The position numbers and the translations under genes were made by a program. From contig NC_133123.1 in NCBI RefSeq assembly GCF_033568475.1, positions 154,395,753-154,459,752 of the forward strand: DNA of 64,000 nucleotides. Reading direction: 5' to 3'. Below are positions 47,401-58,127 of the stretch, piece by piece; the first letter of the stretch is position 1, and every line of letters begins with the position of its first letter. The stretch is from Henckelia pumila. Taxonomy: Eukaryota; Streptophyta; Magnoliopsida; Lamiales; Gesneriaceae. The notes beneath the pieces are model-generated. The model ran no database searches. It worked only from the letters and a program-made list of their open reading frames with translations, and was not told where the DNA came from.

Positions 47401-50400
47401 TTTGTATGACACGGCCTGTAATTGGTGACTTAATACATAAAATTTTTCAAAATTGTCTATAGCTGATTAAATAATAAAATAAAAATATGGAAAACCTTAT
47501 ATCACACAAAACTAACTTTACAGAGAATCATCAGTTTCCAAACACATGGAAGTTACGGGCAGTAAATTAATAAATATAACCAGCACTTTCCCCCTAAAGA
47601 GTGGTCTCTCAACCATTGAGAACTTGAAATGACGTAGAAACCACTGAACATAGACGAATTGTGGAATACAGATGCTAGGGAAAAAAATCTTACCTATAAA
47701 TATTAGATCACGAGTTTTTGCAACTTGTTAGTATTACGGTTAAATAGCATGACTCACATGCAACTTCCCTATGTAATTTGATCACAAAGTTCTGCACAAG
47801 CCTGATTTCAGAAACTTTTAACTAAAAGAACTGGTTCATCATCCAGCTCTGAAAGGGTCAGAAGCTTACCCAATCAGTGAAAAACATTGGTATAGGTTTG
47901 ATACCAGGTACCAGTTTTAGTGATGCCGCCATGACCATCAAAACTATTACCCTTTCTCCTCACACGCAAGACATCACAGTAAAAAACACCAAGCAGTGCC
48001 TGCACAACCAACTTTCCCACCCCCTACGGGAAACGGTTACTGTCTATGGTATAAATCTTGTTGGAGTTGCTGGGGTAGAAAAGGATGTCTGAAATGAAAT
48101 ACCGTGGTCAACTATGATTTTTAAGGATGTATTTGGTGATTAAAAATCATTCGGTTTTTTTGGTAATTCGTATCCTCAGCTTACAAAATTCTGAAGAGTT
48201 GCTTTGGCGAAAATCCTAATGAACAATAATTTTGCATTTATGTAGTTCGTCACAGCCACTTAAATTTTTTTTAGTTGCCTTGCCAAAATACCTAGTTTCA
48301 TTTAGCAGTCAATGTCTTAGGATCTTCTACAGCAAACACAGAAGAAAACAGGAAGAAGGAAAATTCATCCTAGAATTTATCAGACGATACCAAAACCGTT
48401 CAAATATCTTGAATAATGACCATCACGTCACTGAAATAATGTACGACCATAATATAAATAAAGATTATCCAAAACTCGGAGAACATTGTAATCCCTCTAA
48501 TAAAACTCAAATGACAATCTGAAGTAAAATTTAAAAGAGTCGAAAATACAAAACATAAAAAAATTTCTGCGAGAATAATAATTTAAACAATACAATGAAA
48601 CCTGATTCTGGGACACGACATTCAGTAACTTGTTTCGCTCTTTATACGATGGAAGGCTTCGTCTAAATTCTTGCATCTTCTGGCCTTCTGGAGACTCCTT
48701 TATAGCAGAAAATAATAATCATTAAAATAAAATAAAAAATCACATTTTTCAAATGTTTAGAAGTAATATACTTCGTTCAGCAATTCATCAATCATACATG
48801 CTTATATCCATCTTCCGAAAACCTCATCAGCCATACTTGATTACAAATATGTCTCCTAAGGCTGCGTTTACTTTAAATGATGGGATTGAGCAATGATAGA
48901 TTAAAGCATGATTATTAAGATAATTTGATAGGATATAAAGTGGTTATGGATAAATAATAATATGTTTAGTTGGATGGATTAAAAAAATTTGACTCTCTCA
49001 CCTTGTAAAGATTTATACTCCCATGAAAAATTTAGGACTAAAAATCATCTGTGAATCCTATGATTAACTGGCCGAAAGATTTATACTCATTTTCAATTTT
49101 TCAAGTAAACATAGGATTAGTCGGTATTAATTATGTAATCCTTCATTTATCAAGGCAAGTAAACGCAGCCTAATTATTTATCTATTTGGCTACTGGTGGA
49201 AAAAGGCATGATTGCATCATTTCAGGATAGTTTCAATCTCCAGCACAAGAAATTGAAGAGGATCGAGAACATATCAACTGTTTCTTTTTCAGCAGCAAAT
49301 AAAAAATATTGGAACCCAAAGGAAATGAGAACCGTGATATAGAGCAGACTACAGGAAAATAAGTCACATCCAGATATCAAGAATGCAATCAATATCTACA
49401 AGTGAATTCACATGTAAAACTACAATGGCATTTAGAGGATAAGACGTCACAGTAAACGCAAAGATTAATCAGCACTACTAACAGTCATTTACATCTGTGA
49501 AACACTAACTTGCCAGTCTTTCTGTTTATCCTGCATTTGCAAGCTCCTTCGCCTGACAATAGTCTCAGCTATAACATTCTGGGTGGAGGACTCAGGCTCA
49601 TATAGTCCATCAAGTGAAAGGTTGCGAGCTGCACTTGATGTCAAAAAGGTATCATGCTCCGTCGTAGCTTTTCTAGAAAGATGCGCTCTAAGATGAGACT
49701 CTACCCGTCTTTGCAAACCAATAGGTAGCATCACCTAGGGATATGTAGGAAATATCCAAATCAACAAGACGAAACTAATGCAGTAAAGATATCAAAAGTT
49801 GAGAAATTTTAAGCATTTGCCAAACACATTGTCATCATATCTAGAAATGTAAACTTGATGGATATTAAAACCACTTGGAGCAATCCATTTCTATTCGACA
49901 ATCAACAGAATTAGAATAATACAACACACAAAAAGAGAGCTGATACAACTAAGATAATACCTCCCTCTGAGGTCGCTTCTCATCCAAATCTGATCTGTAG
50001 TTTGGCAATGGGAGTTTACTAAATACAACTACTTTTTCATACCGACCACTGCAAATGGAGATGACATAAACAACCGCAAAGGAATATAAAAGAATTAACG
50101 TAAGTTAGGCAAAACTTCATGTACGAATGTACCTGTGCAATCCCATTCTGGTTGCCAATGTCGAAAGCTGATCAAAATCTCGTCGGTCTTTTTTATCCCT
50201 GGACACAACTTCTTGCTCACCTTTGTTGCGCATAAGCATGGTTAACTTCCACCTCCACTCTTCAACGTTATCAGGAGTCGAATCACCCTGGCAGTATTAG
50301 ATTAATAAAAGAAAATAGTCAAAAATGGGTGAAAACAAAAAACTAACAAACTGAGCCCACTAAAAAGAGGAATCCCTATTGCATGAATTCCAATTTGAAC

Positions 50401-50934
50401 ACAATGTATAATAAATTAACGTTCTGATTTCATGTCCAGTGCTCATGTTATCTCCAAAGCTAACACATGCTCAAACGAAAAAATGAGCACAGGAATCAAA
50501 ATCATCTAGCTTTCTCAGTGAGGAATAAATTAAATATACAAAATCCCATAAAAAGCTACACAAGTCAAATTACCCAGCACCTGTTGCTTAGAAGACGAAC
50601 TGAATTCACGGTCGGATTCCTCCTCGGACGGGTATTCATCGTAAGCAAACCTCCCGTATCCCAAACTCCGCTGATAAGTATACGGAAAAGAAAACGAAGA
50701 AGAAGGGAACGAAGTAGCAGCAGCAATAGAAGAAACATTTCTATGCCGCATCAATACAATTGAAACAGGAGAAAAAGCAGCAAAGGAGACGCCTTTTCGC
50801 GCAAGAAAACTGTATGACTGCAAATTGTAAAACCCGGGAACCAAAAGACGGCGGGAGTGTGTGCGAGTCGCCATAGACATGGCACTGAGCTTGAACTTCA
50901 AACTTTTCTGAATGAACATCGAAGGGACAGTCAT
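41402..50934 (-). CDS. DExH-box ATP-dependent RNA helicase (DExH1/DExH3-like) with C-terminal dsRBD, 19 exons
   Basis: Minus-strand exons: 50934-50581, 50287-50133, 50048-49961, 49734-49510, 48697-48602, 47372-47184, 47084-46925, 46840-46710, 46446-46279, 46192-45920, 45446-45252, 45164-44961, 44850-44781, 44681-44533, 43185-42880, 42588-42529, 42425-42273, 42144-42034, 41863-41402. They sum to 3549 bases, or 1182 residues, all GT-AG. Motifs: [11 protein letters not shown], Ia [56 protein letters not shown] (across a junction). HA2/OB regions follow ([35 protein letters not shown]). The last exon has a double-stranded RNA-binding domain ([26 protein letters not shown]). The N-terminus has [19 protein letters not shown] and a Ser/Arg-rich, organelle-like leader. 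The family (DHX9/DHX36 relatives) unwinds RNA; compartment and targets are unknown. No lesion is seen. Confidence 0.93.
48860..49170. mobile_element. Tourist-like MITE in a helicase intron
   Basis: 311 bp with a perfect 14-bp terminal inverted repeat GGCTGCGTTTACTT / AAGTAAACGCAGCC and the duplicated target TAA at 48857-48859 and 49171-49173, which is the PIF/Harbinger signature. It lies in the intron between exons 4 and 5 and carries no open frame. Confidence 0.9.
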
Positions 50935-51599
50935 GGTTGAGAACTCAACAGCTTACGGTAGCAAATCAACGAATAACATTGCATAATTAGGTATTGTAAT
51001 TGCACTGAAATCAGAAATGTGGCTAGGGTTTATGGTTGACGTGGAGAAGACGAGCTGCCTTTCTTTCTTCTCACTCGTGATTCTCAACTTATATTCTGTG
51101 GTATTTATATTTCTGAATAATAAGTCGTAAGATTTGATTTTTTTTTATTACTTTTTCTTTTCTTTTCTTTTTATTTCAGAATTTTAAAACTCATTAAAAT
51201 GAGAAGTCGAGATTTCATTTTAAATTTGGAATTATTATCAAATGAGAAATTAAATTGACACAGGCAAGATTTGATCTTTTTAATCGTTATATACTGTTTC
51301 TACCATTCTGAATATTAAATTTTCAAAAATTTTGAATTTTTATAATCGTCATATATTCAAAAAAATGAAATACAATTTAAAGAAGAGAAGATTATATATA
51401 TGAATCAGTGTGTGTATATGTAATTGTATTAAAAATAATAATATTTTGATGATTTTTTTAGACGATGTTACCGAGTTATACCTGTAAAAAAATATCGACT
51501 TGACTCGACTCATATATACAATAAAAAATAATTTTATTGGCATAAAAAGTTATTTTTTTATGGGTCGAGTCAAATAAGATATTCGTCCCACAAATAGAC
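50935..51599. other. Helicase upstream region
   Basis: Promoter and 5' UTR of the minus-strand helicase, then AT-rich DNA. Part of 51440-51599 looks like a degenerate interspersed repeat with TGGGTCGAGTCAAATAAG. No gene is seen. Confidence 0.5.
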
Positions 51600-52880
51600 T
51601 GTTGGGATCGGTTCAGAGGATAGAGGGGGGTGAATACACTCTGAAACTTATTTTCTTTCTTTTCAAAATGATCAAGTGAAGTTTAGTTCACTTAATCTGT
51701 TTTCTCAACTTCTAAAACGGTTTGAACAACTTAAATAGTGCGGAAATAGTTCAGAGGTTTTAGTGATGCAAAAGCAAGTTATAACACGATGTATGAGCAA
51801 TATATAAGATAAATATGCAGTAAAGACTAAGGCACGATTTATGGAAGTTCGAAGGCTTAATCCTTCTACGTCTCCCCTTCTTCCACTTAGGAAGGAATTC
51901 ACTAGAAGACTTTGGTTATTACAACGTCTTGCAATACACTCACTTCAGACTTAGGACTTATCCAATGCCTAATCCGAAACTCCTAGATTTACACAGATAA
52001 GATTCTCAGTTCTTATCAGATTGGTGGAAGCTTTCAGAGTAGCTTCAAGTCTCTTCAATAATGAATACAGTCCGGTTGAGCTTCTCAAACTGCAGAGCGG
52101 TCGAGAGGCTTGGAAACCCTAGGATGATCCTTGAAGATTAGATATGTAAACTGTAGGCGAGGGTTTATTTGAGCAGCAAGTGAATGATCTTGTAAGAGTG
52201 CTCAAGTATTGCTTCAGTATATCAGATGAGGACTTCTGATAGTATTCAAGTGATTGAGTTGATTGAGATTTTTCGTGTTGCTTGTCTGCTCCTTCTTGTC
52301 ACTTCTTGAGCAATCTTCCCTTTATATAGGTCAATCATCAACGTCTTTATTTTGAACGTTCTGATGCTGCATTGAATGCACATTTAATGCTTCATAAATG
52401 CATTGATGATTCTGCATGAAGATCGTACACTTCTTTAAATGCAGACAACTTCCAGGGTCCAAAACTGGTATAAACGGTCGAATGCTTTATCTGTAGTCAT
52501 TCTGCGTTTTTGCCATTTTAGTGCAACCTGTTGTCTCGATGCAAGAGTCAACAGATCTTCTGATACGCCGGTTCTTCTTTTGATAAAAGATCTTGCAATG
52601 AACGTCTTGTCACAAGTATTTGTCTTGAGATATCTTGATAAGCAGTTGGCATTCTACCGGTAGATAGATTTATCCTCTGCTGGTTTGAATAACCAGTCGA
52701 TAGGCTTGTCACTGCAACCGGTCGAGAGACAAAGGCGGTTGACAAGCTTCCGGTAGATAACTTGAAGGATTTAGACGGTTGCGGTAGGAGTTGTAGTAGA
52801 TTCCTGAAATACAAAAGATTGGCAGCACATTCCTATACAATGAGTTGTTGTTTGTTATCACCAAAATGTCGGATTCAACA
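51600..52880 (-). mobile_element. Solo LTR (1281 bp), Sirevirus-type, minus orientation
   Basis: On the minus strand it starts TGTTGAATCCGACATTTTGG and ends CGATCCCAACA, flanked by the target duplication TAGAC at 51595-51599 and 52881-52885. A minus-strand TATATAAAGG lies near 52325, fixing orientation. It contains at least eight CCGGT-like boxes, including the perfect palindrome TCTACCGGTAGA at 52653-52664. No internal sequence remains. Confidence 0.88.
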
Positions 52881-52885
52881 TAGAC

Positions 52886-53380
52886 CCATGACATTGTCTC
52901 ATTGGATTTTTGTGTAAAGATTTTGCAATGTATAAAATATGTTGTGATCAATGAATTATGAGGGTTATGAGATCTTGTGATAAAGTTTCATGAATCTATA
53001 TAGTATATACGAATTGAGATATCCAAAGAAAAAAGTAATAATTTTGTCATGAAAAGTAATATTTTCTCTTGAGGTTCGGTTAGGATATTCATTAGACCAG
53101 TCGAATTCATCTATATTTAAAATAAAAAATAGTATTTTTGACATAAAAATATAATATTTTTTCTTGATAAAAGAACTTTCTCACAAAAAAATTGGATCAC
53201 GAGAATGCTTTACAAGTGCTTTTGCATAGATTTTAATCCACGAGAAAATATTTTTTCTTATTAGAAACTCCATTATTGGATCGCATCGGCTTACCGCTTA
53301 CCAGGTCCCTAGTAGGCAATAGCCCATATATGCCACGATAGATTGTTTATCAAAAAAGCTAAAACCATCACTTAAAGAGA
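52886..53380. other. Intergenic, AT-rich, no gene seen
   Basis: A low-complexity stretch with ATTTTTGACATAAAAAT-like words that resemble an interspersed repeat near 30900. Nothing coding. Confidence 0.45.
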
Positions 53381-53389
53381 TTCAACTAA

Positions 53390-53592
53390 GGGCAATTTGC
53401 TCAAAAATCCCCAAATGCAAACATGTTTTGCTTTGGGGTCCCTAGTCATAAAATGTGGTACAAAACAATATAAGATGTGGTACAAAACCATACAAGATGT
53501 GGTACAACTTAACAAAAATTGTGGTACAAAAAACTGGCTAGGGAGTGCAGAGCAAAACATGTTTGTATTGGGGATTTTTGAGCAATTTGCAC
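53390..53592. mobile_element. Mutator-like MITE with 9-bp target duplication
   Basis: 203 bp with long imperfect inverted ends (GGGCAATTTGCTCAAAAATC ... GATTTTTGAGCAATTTGCAC) of about 55 bp. The 9-bp TTCAACTAA flanks both sides (53381-53389 and 53593-53601), as expected for Mutator-like elements. The middle has four close repeats of TGTGGTACAA. Confidence 0.85.
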
Positions 53593-53680
53593 TTCAACTA
53601 ATTAATACATGGGAAAAAAAGAAAAGAAAACCCAAATTGTAACTTGTAAGATCTTTGAATTGCAAGTGATGCTTCAAACT

Positions 53681-55643
53681 CTACTTCCAAATGCTTTGAC
53701 ATTTAGTCGATCTTGGCACGCGTAGAGTCCTAGTGAACCAGACACAAGCCAAGAAACTAGCCGTGCCGGCGAGCACAAATATCGCCAATGAACCAACAAG
53801 AGCATACCTGAAATAGACAACTGCGGGTACTGGTTCTGTGAACTTGAACCGTGTGTAGTAGTACGCAGCATAAAGGAAGAAGTAGAGTGCAGATGAACCC
53901 GAGGCGAAGAATGATCTCCACCACCACAATTTGTCTCCTCTGCAAATGTGGAAGTAGCAATGCAATATACTGCTTGAGCCGCAGGTGACGATAAAGAGGA
54001 GGAATGCCACTAAGAGGAATACTAAGTTGCAATAGAAGTTATGTAACCAGATTGATGTGATGACGAAGAATAGCTCCACGGATGCAACAAAGAATGGGAT
54101 TGCGCCACCTATTAATATTGTTAAGATTGGGTTCACGAACCATGCTTGCTCGGGTATTTCCCTTGGAATTTCATTGATTTTTACTGGAACCTTGATGGCG
54201 GGTTTCTTGAACCCAACATAGCTACCTACAAGAACAAGTGGAACAGAGACACCGAGCCACTTGATGACTAATGCAAACATTGCCCCAAACGTTATGGCTC
54301 TGGATGATTCCTCTCCCCAACTTAGAGCAGTCAAGATGAAGAAAATGACAAACAATATTCCAGGGAACAAGAAAGATGTTTTGAGAATGATCCTTCTCCA
54401 TTCCTTTGCATTCAACATTTTATGGAGACTAGCTGAGGTGTAGCCTCCAAACAGGCCCATGAATGCCCAGAGAGATAGCAAAATTGTCATCGTTTCCCCT
54501 CGGTTTGTAGGAGAAAGAAATTCAAGTGCAGCAAAGATCATCGTAAATAGAATCATCCCAAAAATCTAAACACCGGTGCCAGCATAAACACACAACAAAT
54601 CTGAGTTTGTAGGAGGCCTTAAAATGTCCTCAAGAACTAATATCCATCCAATTTCTTCTTCTTTCTCTTCTTCTTCTTGTTCCTCCTCCTTCTCTTCTTC
54701 TTCTTCTTCTTCTTCTTCTTCTTCTTCTTCTTCCATTTGGTCGTCCTTGGAGATGTCACAAGGCGTAATAATAGCCGCCAGCATTAACAAGTGAAGAGTA
54801 ACAACAATCATCGAAATCATGACTGATAAACAATGAATCATATCATCATCAAGCATATAAAGATAAGCATCTGCTCTAGAAGCCCATTTGATCCCACTCT
54901 CCTGAAACTCTACATCGTAGGTGAAAATAATTTCCTTGTCATCTTCAACTTGTAGTTGGGAATCATTGGCAGTACTTAGAGTGCAGTTTTTCATCCTCAA
55001 TTTCTCATTCTTACACTCATATCCATGCTCTATACTGAATGGTTTGGCTTCAAATCCTACAATCCTAGTCACACCAGTTTCTTCATCCTTGTGATACTTG
55101 ACAGTGAATGCCAAATGGTTGTTGATAAAATACTTTTGCTCCAGTTTTCCACCATACTGCACTTTCACTCCAACCGGAAAACCATGATGATAAGATGATC
55201 TGTTGTATGCAGGCACAAGTACTAGAGGGAGATTATCCAATACCATGTTCACCCGGTATTGGCGATCAATCCTCTTTTTCAACTCCTTCACATCTTTGGC
55301 ATTAAGGATGGTGCGACAAACAACATGGCACATTTTTGGTTCTCCAATCTTGAACTCATAGGGAGAGATGGCAAGGCGAAGAAATTTCTTCAGGTCGTCC
55401 TCCCTGTCGTCTACAATTTTCTTTGGTATGCAATAAGGGAGAGAATAGTAGGAATATGAAAACCGAGTTTTCGCTGAGGTCAATATCTGCACTTCCACCG
55501 TCAGAGGATCACCGTTGGCGAAATCTTTGGCCAGGAAGATTTGAGATGTGAAAAGTAAGCATGATGCAGCCATATGCGAAGACATGGAAGTACATCCAAA
55601 CCGCCCTGGGCATTTTCTCAATGAAATCCATTATCCATTCCAT
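53681..55643 (-). pseudogene. Nonaspanin (TM9SF/EMP70) pseudogene, intronless
   Basis: Minus-strand frame with the TM9 family layout: luminal part with SYSYYSLPYC and VGVKVQYGG, first TM segment near 54790, a cytosolic loop, the conserved GWILVLEDILRPPTNSDLL, then a multi-span C-terminal half. Lesions: TAG at 54566-54568 where the family has Gln (CAG to TAG); a frameshift near 55515-55535, since the hydrophobic leader and NLPG are readable only in another frame starting at 55643; and a frame change near the C-terminus that removes the expected KxD-type sorting tail. Nonaspanins work in Golgi/endosomal sorting. A (GAA)n expansion in the loop encodes a run of Glu. It may be a retrocopy or a decayed intronless paralogue; no clear poly-A tail or target duplication was found. 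Confidence 0.85.
54671..54735 (-). repeat. (GAA)n microsatellite coding poly-Glu
   Basis: A TTC/TCC-rich run on the plus strand, read as GAA/GAG on the gene strand. It gives a long acidic tract in the nonaspanin loop after the first membrane span. Confidence 0.85.
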
Positions 55644-55700
55644 TAAAATGTCAAGAAGATGATCAAAGATTCAAGAAAGTCTCTGTGTGTGTATACTATA

Positions 55701-55998
55701 GGGCTCCGCTTGGATGAAAGTATTTCAAATCAATGGATTTCAAATGCATTTTTGTTGTTTAGAGAAGTAGCATCACAAACATCAAATCCACTTCTTTTAT
55801 GTTTATATGGTAATTCATGGTAGTTAGGATGGATTTTAAGTTCATCCAATAAAATGGTGATTTAGAATCTTTTTTAATCCATCTAAGTAATTTGTAAATA
55901 ATTAAGCTATGAATTTGAGATTTCTCTATGTTTCATGGTTAACACTAAAATTATAATCGAAATCCATGGATTTGAAATACTTCAATCCAAACGCAACC
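55701..55998. mobile_element. MITE, Tourist/PIF-like, family of 8671-8959
   Basis: 298 bp. Left end GGGCTCCGCTTGGATGAAAG, right end ATACTTCAATCCAAACGCAA, an inverted copy over about 40 bp with mismatches. Flanked by TA. It sits just upstream of the nonaspanin pseudogene start. Confidence 0.8.
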
Positions 55999-56197
55999 TA
56001 GAAGGATTGTGGAATAGGAGAGAAGAGGAAACTGAAAGATCAGCAAGAATCCTCAGAAAAACTGGGAGATGCATATCTTTTTTTGATTGATACACTTTCC
56101 TAGAGTTATTTGCGGCTTCTTTTTTTATTTTTTTATTTTTATGCAAAACGTGTATTAAAAACGCACAAATTCAATCTATTTTTCCAAAAAAAAAATT

Positions 56198-56200
<3 letters not shown>

Positions 56201-56232
<32 letters not shown>
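56201..56232. repeat. (TA)n microsatellite
   Basis: Sixteen TA units directly abutting the broken left edge of the 5' LTR of element C. Confidence 0.95.
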
Positions 56233-56234
<2 letters not shown>

Positions 56235-56237
56235 TAA

Positions 56238-56378
56238 TTGTGATCATATCAATTTATTTGATCTTATCTCTAGTTTCTTGTACCTATAAATAGGTCACTC
56301 ATGTAACACATTCAATATATTGAATTTACTTGTTTTCTTTGCATATTCTTTGGTTAGTTTCTCCTTTATTTGATAACA
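56238..56378 (+). repeat. 5' LTR remnant of element C
   Basis: Matches 61911-62048 from GTGATCATATCAATTTATTTG to GATAACA, including TATAAATA at 56285-56292. The first ~85 bp of the LTR are missing and replaced by the TA microsatellite. Confidence 0.88.
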
Positions 56379-56392
56379 CGTTATCAGCACGA
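56379..56392 (+). promoter_or_regulatory. Primer-binding region of element C
   Basis: CGTTATCAGCACGA follows the LTR end ATAACA. ATAACACGTTATCAGCACG is a recurrent start of the internal part in plant copia elements; the priming tRNA was not assigned. Confidence 0.6.
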
Positions 56393-56840
56393 TTTGCTAT
56401 CACTTTTAACAAAAATCACCGTGAAAAGTAGACGCATCTCATCGTTCACTTCGTGAATTTTTAATGCTTGCTTTTCTCATTCGCGACACGTGACTAGTTC
56501 ATCATCTTCTTTTTATTTGTTAAATTGCATATGTTAACTTACGTGGATGTCTTCCATTAATTCATGTTTTCTTTGTTTTGTTAAATTCATTGAATTAAAA
56601 GCATGGCTACTTGATTATACATCATTATCAGATTTTAGCATTTTGATTGGTGATTTGATTTATTAAATCTACGCATACGCATGAGCATAACATATATATG
56701 AATACAACTCATATTATTTTGTTTGTTTTATTAAATTATGTCTATTTCATGAATTATCATCTTAAATATATGTTCGAATTTATTTTATCATTTATTGATG
56801 AATATTATATGATTCTTAATTTTTTTTTTTAGATTTCATC

Positions 56841-57941
56841 ATGTCTAATATCTCAAAGCTTGAATTTGCCGCTCTTGATATCTCCGGCAAGAATTATCTC
56901 TCTTGAATACTAGATGCTGAAATACATCTAGATGCTATGGGTATTGGAAATACAATCAAAGATGAAAATAATGAATCACCGAAAAATCGCGCAAAGGCTA
57001 TGATATTCCTTCGTCACCATCTTCATGATGGTTTGAAAATTGAGTATTTGACGATAAAAGATCCGCTTGATCTATGAAATAATTTGAAAGAGAGATATAG
57101 CCATCAAAAGACCGTGATTCTCTCAAAAGCACGCTATGACTGGATGCATTTGCGCTTACAAGATTTTAAGTCTGTAAGTGAATATAATTCTGCATTATTT
57201 CGCATCAGTTCACAATTGAAATTGTGTGGAGAGAAAATAACTGATGATGATTTGTTGGAAAAAACGTATTCCACGTTTCATGCCTCTAATGTAATCCCGC
57301 AACAGCAGTATAGAGAGAAAGGCTTCAAAAAGTATTCTGAATTGATTTCATGTTTGCTTGTGGCTGAGCAAAATAATGAATTATTGATGAAAAATCATGA
57401 AATCCATCCCACTGGAGCCAACCCATTCCCTGAAGTGAATGCGGCAATGCATGATGAAAAGAGGAAACAAAATAAGACCGAATTTGGTCGTGGTCGTGGT
57501 CATGGTCATGGTTATGGACGTGGTCGTGGCCATGAGGGCCGTCGAGGACACTTTCATCCGTATAGTCGTGGGCATGAAGAGCCACGTGACTATAGTCATA
57601 GCAATCAAAAGAATACAAATTACCAAAAATGGGGTAATGACCAAGGAAAGAAAGTTGAAAGTGATCAAAATAATAAGCCAAAGAAATCAGAAAATGAGTG
57701 CTATAGATGTGGAATAAAAGGGCATTGGTATCAAAATTGTCGTACGCCCAAACACCTTGTTGATCTCTATCAAGCATCAAAAGAGAAGGCAAAGGATACA
57801 GAGACCAATTTTATTTATCGAGGTGAAGATTTAAGCCAAGTTCCATCTTTCTCGGCACCTTTCGATGTCTCCGATTTCTTTGAAGACCCGGATGAGAGAA
57901 TTGATCATTTGATTGGAGATGGCAGCGTGCAGAATTATTAA
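56841..57941 (+). pseudogene. Gag of element C
   Basis: ATG at 56841 (MSNISKLEFAALDISGKNYL). Two TGA codons, 56904-56906 and 57075-57077, stand where related gags have Trp. Past these the frame is open: ERYSHQKTVILSKARYDW, an Arg/Gly/His-rich stretch with repeated RGHGHGYGRG near 57485-57560, and the zinc knuckle CYRCGIKGHWYQNC near 57699. It ends at a TAA (57939) followed by a very AT-rich 186-bp spacer before pol. The family role is capsid and RNA binding. Confidence 0.88.
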
Positions 57942-58127
57942 ATATTTTATCTATCGTTTAGTTATATGTTTTGATTTATTTAAGTGTAATATTTTTGAGT
58001 TATTTTTATTTGAAACAATATTAAGTTGGTTTAATTGTTTTTATTATGAATAAAAGTTATTTATTTCATATTGTCTTTATTATGAATATTTTCTTATTCT
58101 TATTAATTTTATTATTTTGAATAGAAT

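Noticed and set aside
47877-48522. Two open frames in the large helicase intron
   Set aside because: Opposite strand to the gene, no recognisable domain, codon use not distinct, and flanked by intron-like AT-rich sequence.
50467-50763. 98-codon plus-strand frame
   Set aside because: Antisense of helicase exon 1 and its intron edge; its Arg/Ser richness mirrors the Ser-rich leader.
57325-57792. Long minus-strand open frame rich in His-Asp repeats
   Set aside because: It is the antisense of the Arg/Gly/His-rich part of element C gag; the pattern follows from the GGTCGTGGTCATGG-type repeat on the coding strand.
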